Of a stretch of DNA of 5,667 nt, positions 3,754-5,667 are shown piece by piece (position 1 is the first letter of the stretch; each line of letters begins with the position of its first letter). The notes under the pieces were generated by a model. That model was not told where the DNA came from and searched no databases. It saw only the letters and a program-made list of their open reading frames with translations. The translations under genes were made by a program, and so were the position numbers. Source of the stretch: CAZJDV01 sp964544865. Its GTDB lineage: Bacteria > Chloroflexota > Dehalococcoidia > Lucifugimonadales > CAJWER01. The stretch lies in the NCBI GenBank assembly GCA_964544865.1, contig CAZJDV010000122.1, positions 1 through 5,667 on the forward strand. Reading direction: 5' to 3'.

Positions 3754-5667
3754 ATGGCCAAATCACCCCTGAGTATGGATGACATCAGAGCGACGCTGCC
3801 CAGCATGTCCAGACCTGTCACTGTGGAGGGTGTGGGCGATAGCTTAGAGATCCTCCGCGACGTGCATGGCATCCCTCATATCAGGGCGCGTTCCTTCCAC
3901 GACGCATTCTTCGGCCAGGGGTTCGCCACGGCGCAGGACCGGCTATGGCACATGGACCACGACCGCCACACCGCGTACGGACGGTGGGCGGAGATCGTCG
4001 GTGAGAGCGGCGTGGAACAGGACCTGTCGATGCGCAGGCTTCAGATCGCAAGATCCGTCGAAGAGGACTACGCTGCCCTGAGCCTGGGGACCAAGACCAT
4101 GCTGGACGCCTATGCCGCGGGCGTCAACGCCTACATCGAGGGTCCGGACCCGCTGCCCGTCGAGTATCGGATGCTGGAGGCCGTGCCCGAGCCCTGGCAG
4201 CCGTGGGACTGTCTGGCGGTCTTCATGGTCAGGCACATCCTGATGGGAGTGTACGAGGGCAAGCTGTGGCGGGCGCGTTTGGTCAATGAGTTCGGCGCCG
4301 AGCGAGCGTCGGAGATAATCCCCGCCTACCCGGACGGACACCTGCTCATCACCCCTCCGGGAGAGGAATACGGCGGCGGCGCCTGGCAGGCGCTGGCCCA
4401 GCTCAGCGCCGGCCAGGAGCACGTCGGCTGGCTCAGCGACGTGGACGCCGGCAGCAATAGCTGGGCGGTATCCGGCAGCCGCACCGCCTCCGGCAAGCCC
4501 CTGGTGGCCGGCGATCCCCACCGTCCGCTGGACACGCCCAATGTGTACTACCAGAACCACGTCGCGTGCCCCGAGTTCGACGCCATCGGCCTGTCGTTCC
4601 CCGGATGCCCCGGCTTCCCCCACTTCGGTCACAACGCCCACGTGGCATGGTGCGTGACCCACGCCCAGGCCGATTACCAGGACGTATACATGGAGCGATT
4701 CAAGGAGGGGTCGCCTTCGGAGTACCTGTGGGACGGGGAGTGGAGGGAGGCGGAGGTCCGCCGCGAGGTGGTGGAGGTCAAGGGTGGAAATCCCGTCGAC
4801 GTCGGCATATTGGTCACCAGACACGGGCCTATCATTGCCGGCGATCCGGCCTCCGGACACGGTATCGCGCTGAAGTACACCGCCACCGATGGACCCAACC
4901 GGTGGAGCGAGTGCCTCCCACGCATGCTCAAGGCCAGGTCGGCGGACGACATCGAGGGGGCCATGAGGCATTGGGTGGACCCGTGCAACAATTTCGTCTT
5001 CGCCGACGTATACGGCGACATAGGCTACCTCAACCGGGGCAGGTTGCCGGTCCGCTCCCCGCTCAACGCCTGGCTGCCCGTGCCCGGCTGGAAGGGCGAT
5101 TACGAGTGGCAAGGCTTCGTGCCCTTCGAAGAGCTTGCGAGGTCGCGCAACCCCGATACCGGGTATATAGTGACCGCCAACAATCGCATAGCACCCGATG
5201 ATTACCGCCACTATATTGCTTTACACTATTCTCCCGACTACCGGGCCCGCCGCATAGCCGACAGGCTCAGAGGGTTGGACAATGCCACCGTGGAGGACAT
5301 GGCGGCTATCCACGGCGAGAGGGTTTCCATTCCAGCACTGACCTATGCCGGGGTTCTGGCTGCGGCAGAGCCCCTGGACGATCTCTCCGCCCTCGCCCAG
5401 AGGAAACTCGCTGGCTGGGACGGCGCGATGGACCGGGACTCCGTCGCGGCGGCGATATACAGCGCCTCCCGCATCTACCTCGACAGAGTGCTGCTCGAGC
5501 AGCAGTTGGGCCGAATGACCGACGCGGCCCTGTCGGCTACTGGACGGGGCGCGCCGATGCACGTCTCCCAACTCAAGGCCCTGTTCGTCACGGCGGCTGG
5601 GAGGAACGACACGTCGGTGCTGCCGGCGGGCGAGGACTGGAGCTCTGTGGCGGCGAGGGCCCTGGCC
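3754..5667 (+). CDS. Penicillin acylase family Ntn hydrolase (penicillin amidase, PF01804), C-terminus beyond window
   Basis: The family hydrolyses amide bonds of N-acylated substrates: penicillin G/V, cephalosporin side chains, acyl-homoserine lactones and other N-acyl compounds. The reading frame is open for 638 codons to the window end. The alpha-chain part has HGIPHI (38-43) and the signature GFATAQDRLWHMD (56-68). The autoprocessing junction is G233-S234 in DAGSNSWAVSG; S234 would become the N-terminal nucleophile of the beta chain. GHNAHVAW and DYQDVY follow, then NFVFADVYGDIGYLNRG around residue 415-430 and GYIVTANNR, whose N476/N477 fall at beta-chain positions 243/244, close to the catalytic Asn241 of the E. 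coli enzyme. Full-length members have about 750-820 residues, so some 110-180 residues are missing here. The N-terminus (MAKSPLSMDD) is polar and shows no signal peptide, unlike exported penicillin G acylases, so a cytosolic enzyme is likely. Its natural substrate cannot be read from the sequence. Confidence 0.92.
   Translation, partial: MAKSPLSMDDIRATLPSMSRPVTVEGVGDSLEILRDVHGIPHIRARSFHDAFFGQGFATAQDRLWHMDHDRHTAYGRWAEIVGESGVEQDLSMRRLQIARSVEEDYAALSLGTKTMLDAYAAGVNAYIEGPDPLPVEYRMLEAVPEPWQPWDCLAVFMVRHILMGVYEGKLWRARLVNEFGAERASEIIPAYPDGHLLITPPGEEYGGGAWQALAQLSAGQEHVGWLSDVDAGSNSWAVSGSRTASGKPLVAGDPHRPLDTPNVYYQNHVACPEFDAIGLSFPGCPGFPHFGHNAHVAWCVTHAQADYQDVYMERFKEGSPSEYLWDGEWREAEVRREVVEVKGGNPVDVGILVTRHGPIIAGDPASGHGIALKYTATDGPNRWSECLPRMLKARSADDIEGAMRHWVDPCNNFVFADVYGDIGYLNRGRLPVRSPLNAWLPVPGWKGDYEWQGFVPFEELARSRNPDTGYIVTANNRIAPDDYRHYIALHYSPDYRARRIADRLRGLDNATVEDMAAIHGERVSIPALTYAGVLAAAEPLDDLSALAQRKLAGWDGAMDRDSVAAAIYSASRIYLDRVLLEQQLGRMTDAALSATGRGAPMHVSQLKALFVTAAGRNDTSVLPAGEDWSSVAARALA

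Noticed and set aside
3943..5211. A 422-codon open frame on the minus strand inside the acylase gene
   Set aside because: It is antisense to a frame with full penicillin-acylase motifs. Long antisense frames are expected in GC-rich genes, and its translation shows no recognisable domain.

Overview
The window is GC-rich bacterial DNA with strong G/C preference at third codon positions. It has clear Shine-Dalgarno sites, one TTG start, sigma70-type promoter boxes and tightly packed genes. Gene content is accessory catabolism: a short-chain dehydrogenase, a Gfo/Idh/MocA oxidoreductase, a TIM-barrel amidohydrolase/lactonase, a class A beta-lactamase-fold serine hydrolase and a penicillin-acylase-family Ntn hydrolase. 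The intergenic repeats (an ACCGC-GAG inverted element and a CCCAACA tandem tract) resemble spacer repeats I associate with Chloroflexota-type environmental genomes (SAR202/Dehalococcoidia-like). That placement is a guess from gene style and repeats; no marker gene is present.

Layout. (1) Bases 1-104, minus: the N-terminal 34 residues of an SDR with a TGASGGIG motif, preceded by a good promoter at 133-161 and a C-rich tandem repeat tract. (2) Bases 280-2730, plus: a probable three-gene operon. It starts with an unrecognised 115-residue protein, followed by a 79-bp inverted-repeat element, a 383-residue Gfo/Idh/MocA oxidoreductase with a degenerate dinucleotide-binding loop, and a 257-residue COG3618/PF04909-type metal hydrolase. 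(3) Bases 2749-3627, minus: a beta-lactamase-like serine hydrolase without a visible signal peptide, convergent with the operon (18-bp gap). (4) Bases 3628-3753: a compact divergent regulatory region with two opposed promoters whose -35 boxes overlap one perfect 7-bp inverted repeat. (5) Bases 3754 to the right edge, plus: a penicillin-acylase-family Ntn hydrolase, again without a signal peptide. It has the autocatalytic Gly-Ser junction at residues 233/234 and is cut by the window end.

Working model (inference). The operon oxidises a hydroxylated substrate, plausibly a sugar, and hydrolyses the product, plausibly a lactone. The divergent pair puts two amide/lactam-active enzyme folds under one shared control site, and both lack visible export signals, which fits intracellular turnover of an acylated amine, lactam or acyl-homoserine-lactone-like compound. 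No phage, CRISPR, tRNA, rRNA or IS genes are visible. The most notable points are the shared operator-like palindrome, the lengthened omega-loop region in the beta-lactamase homologue, the altered nucleotide-binding loop of the oxidoreductase, and the possible relationship of the small upstream protein to the oxidoreductase C-terminal domain.
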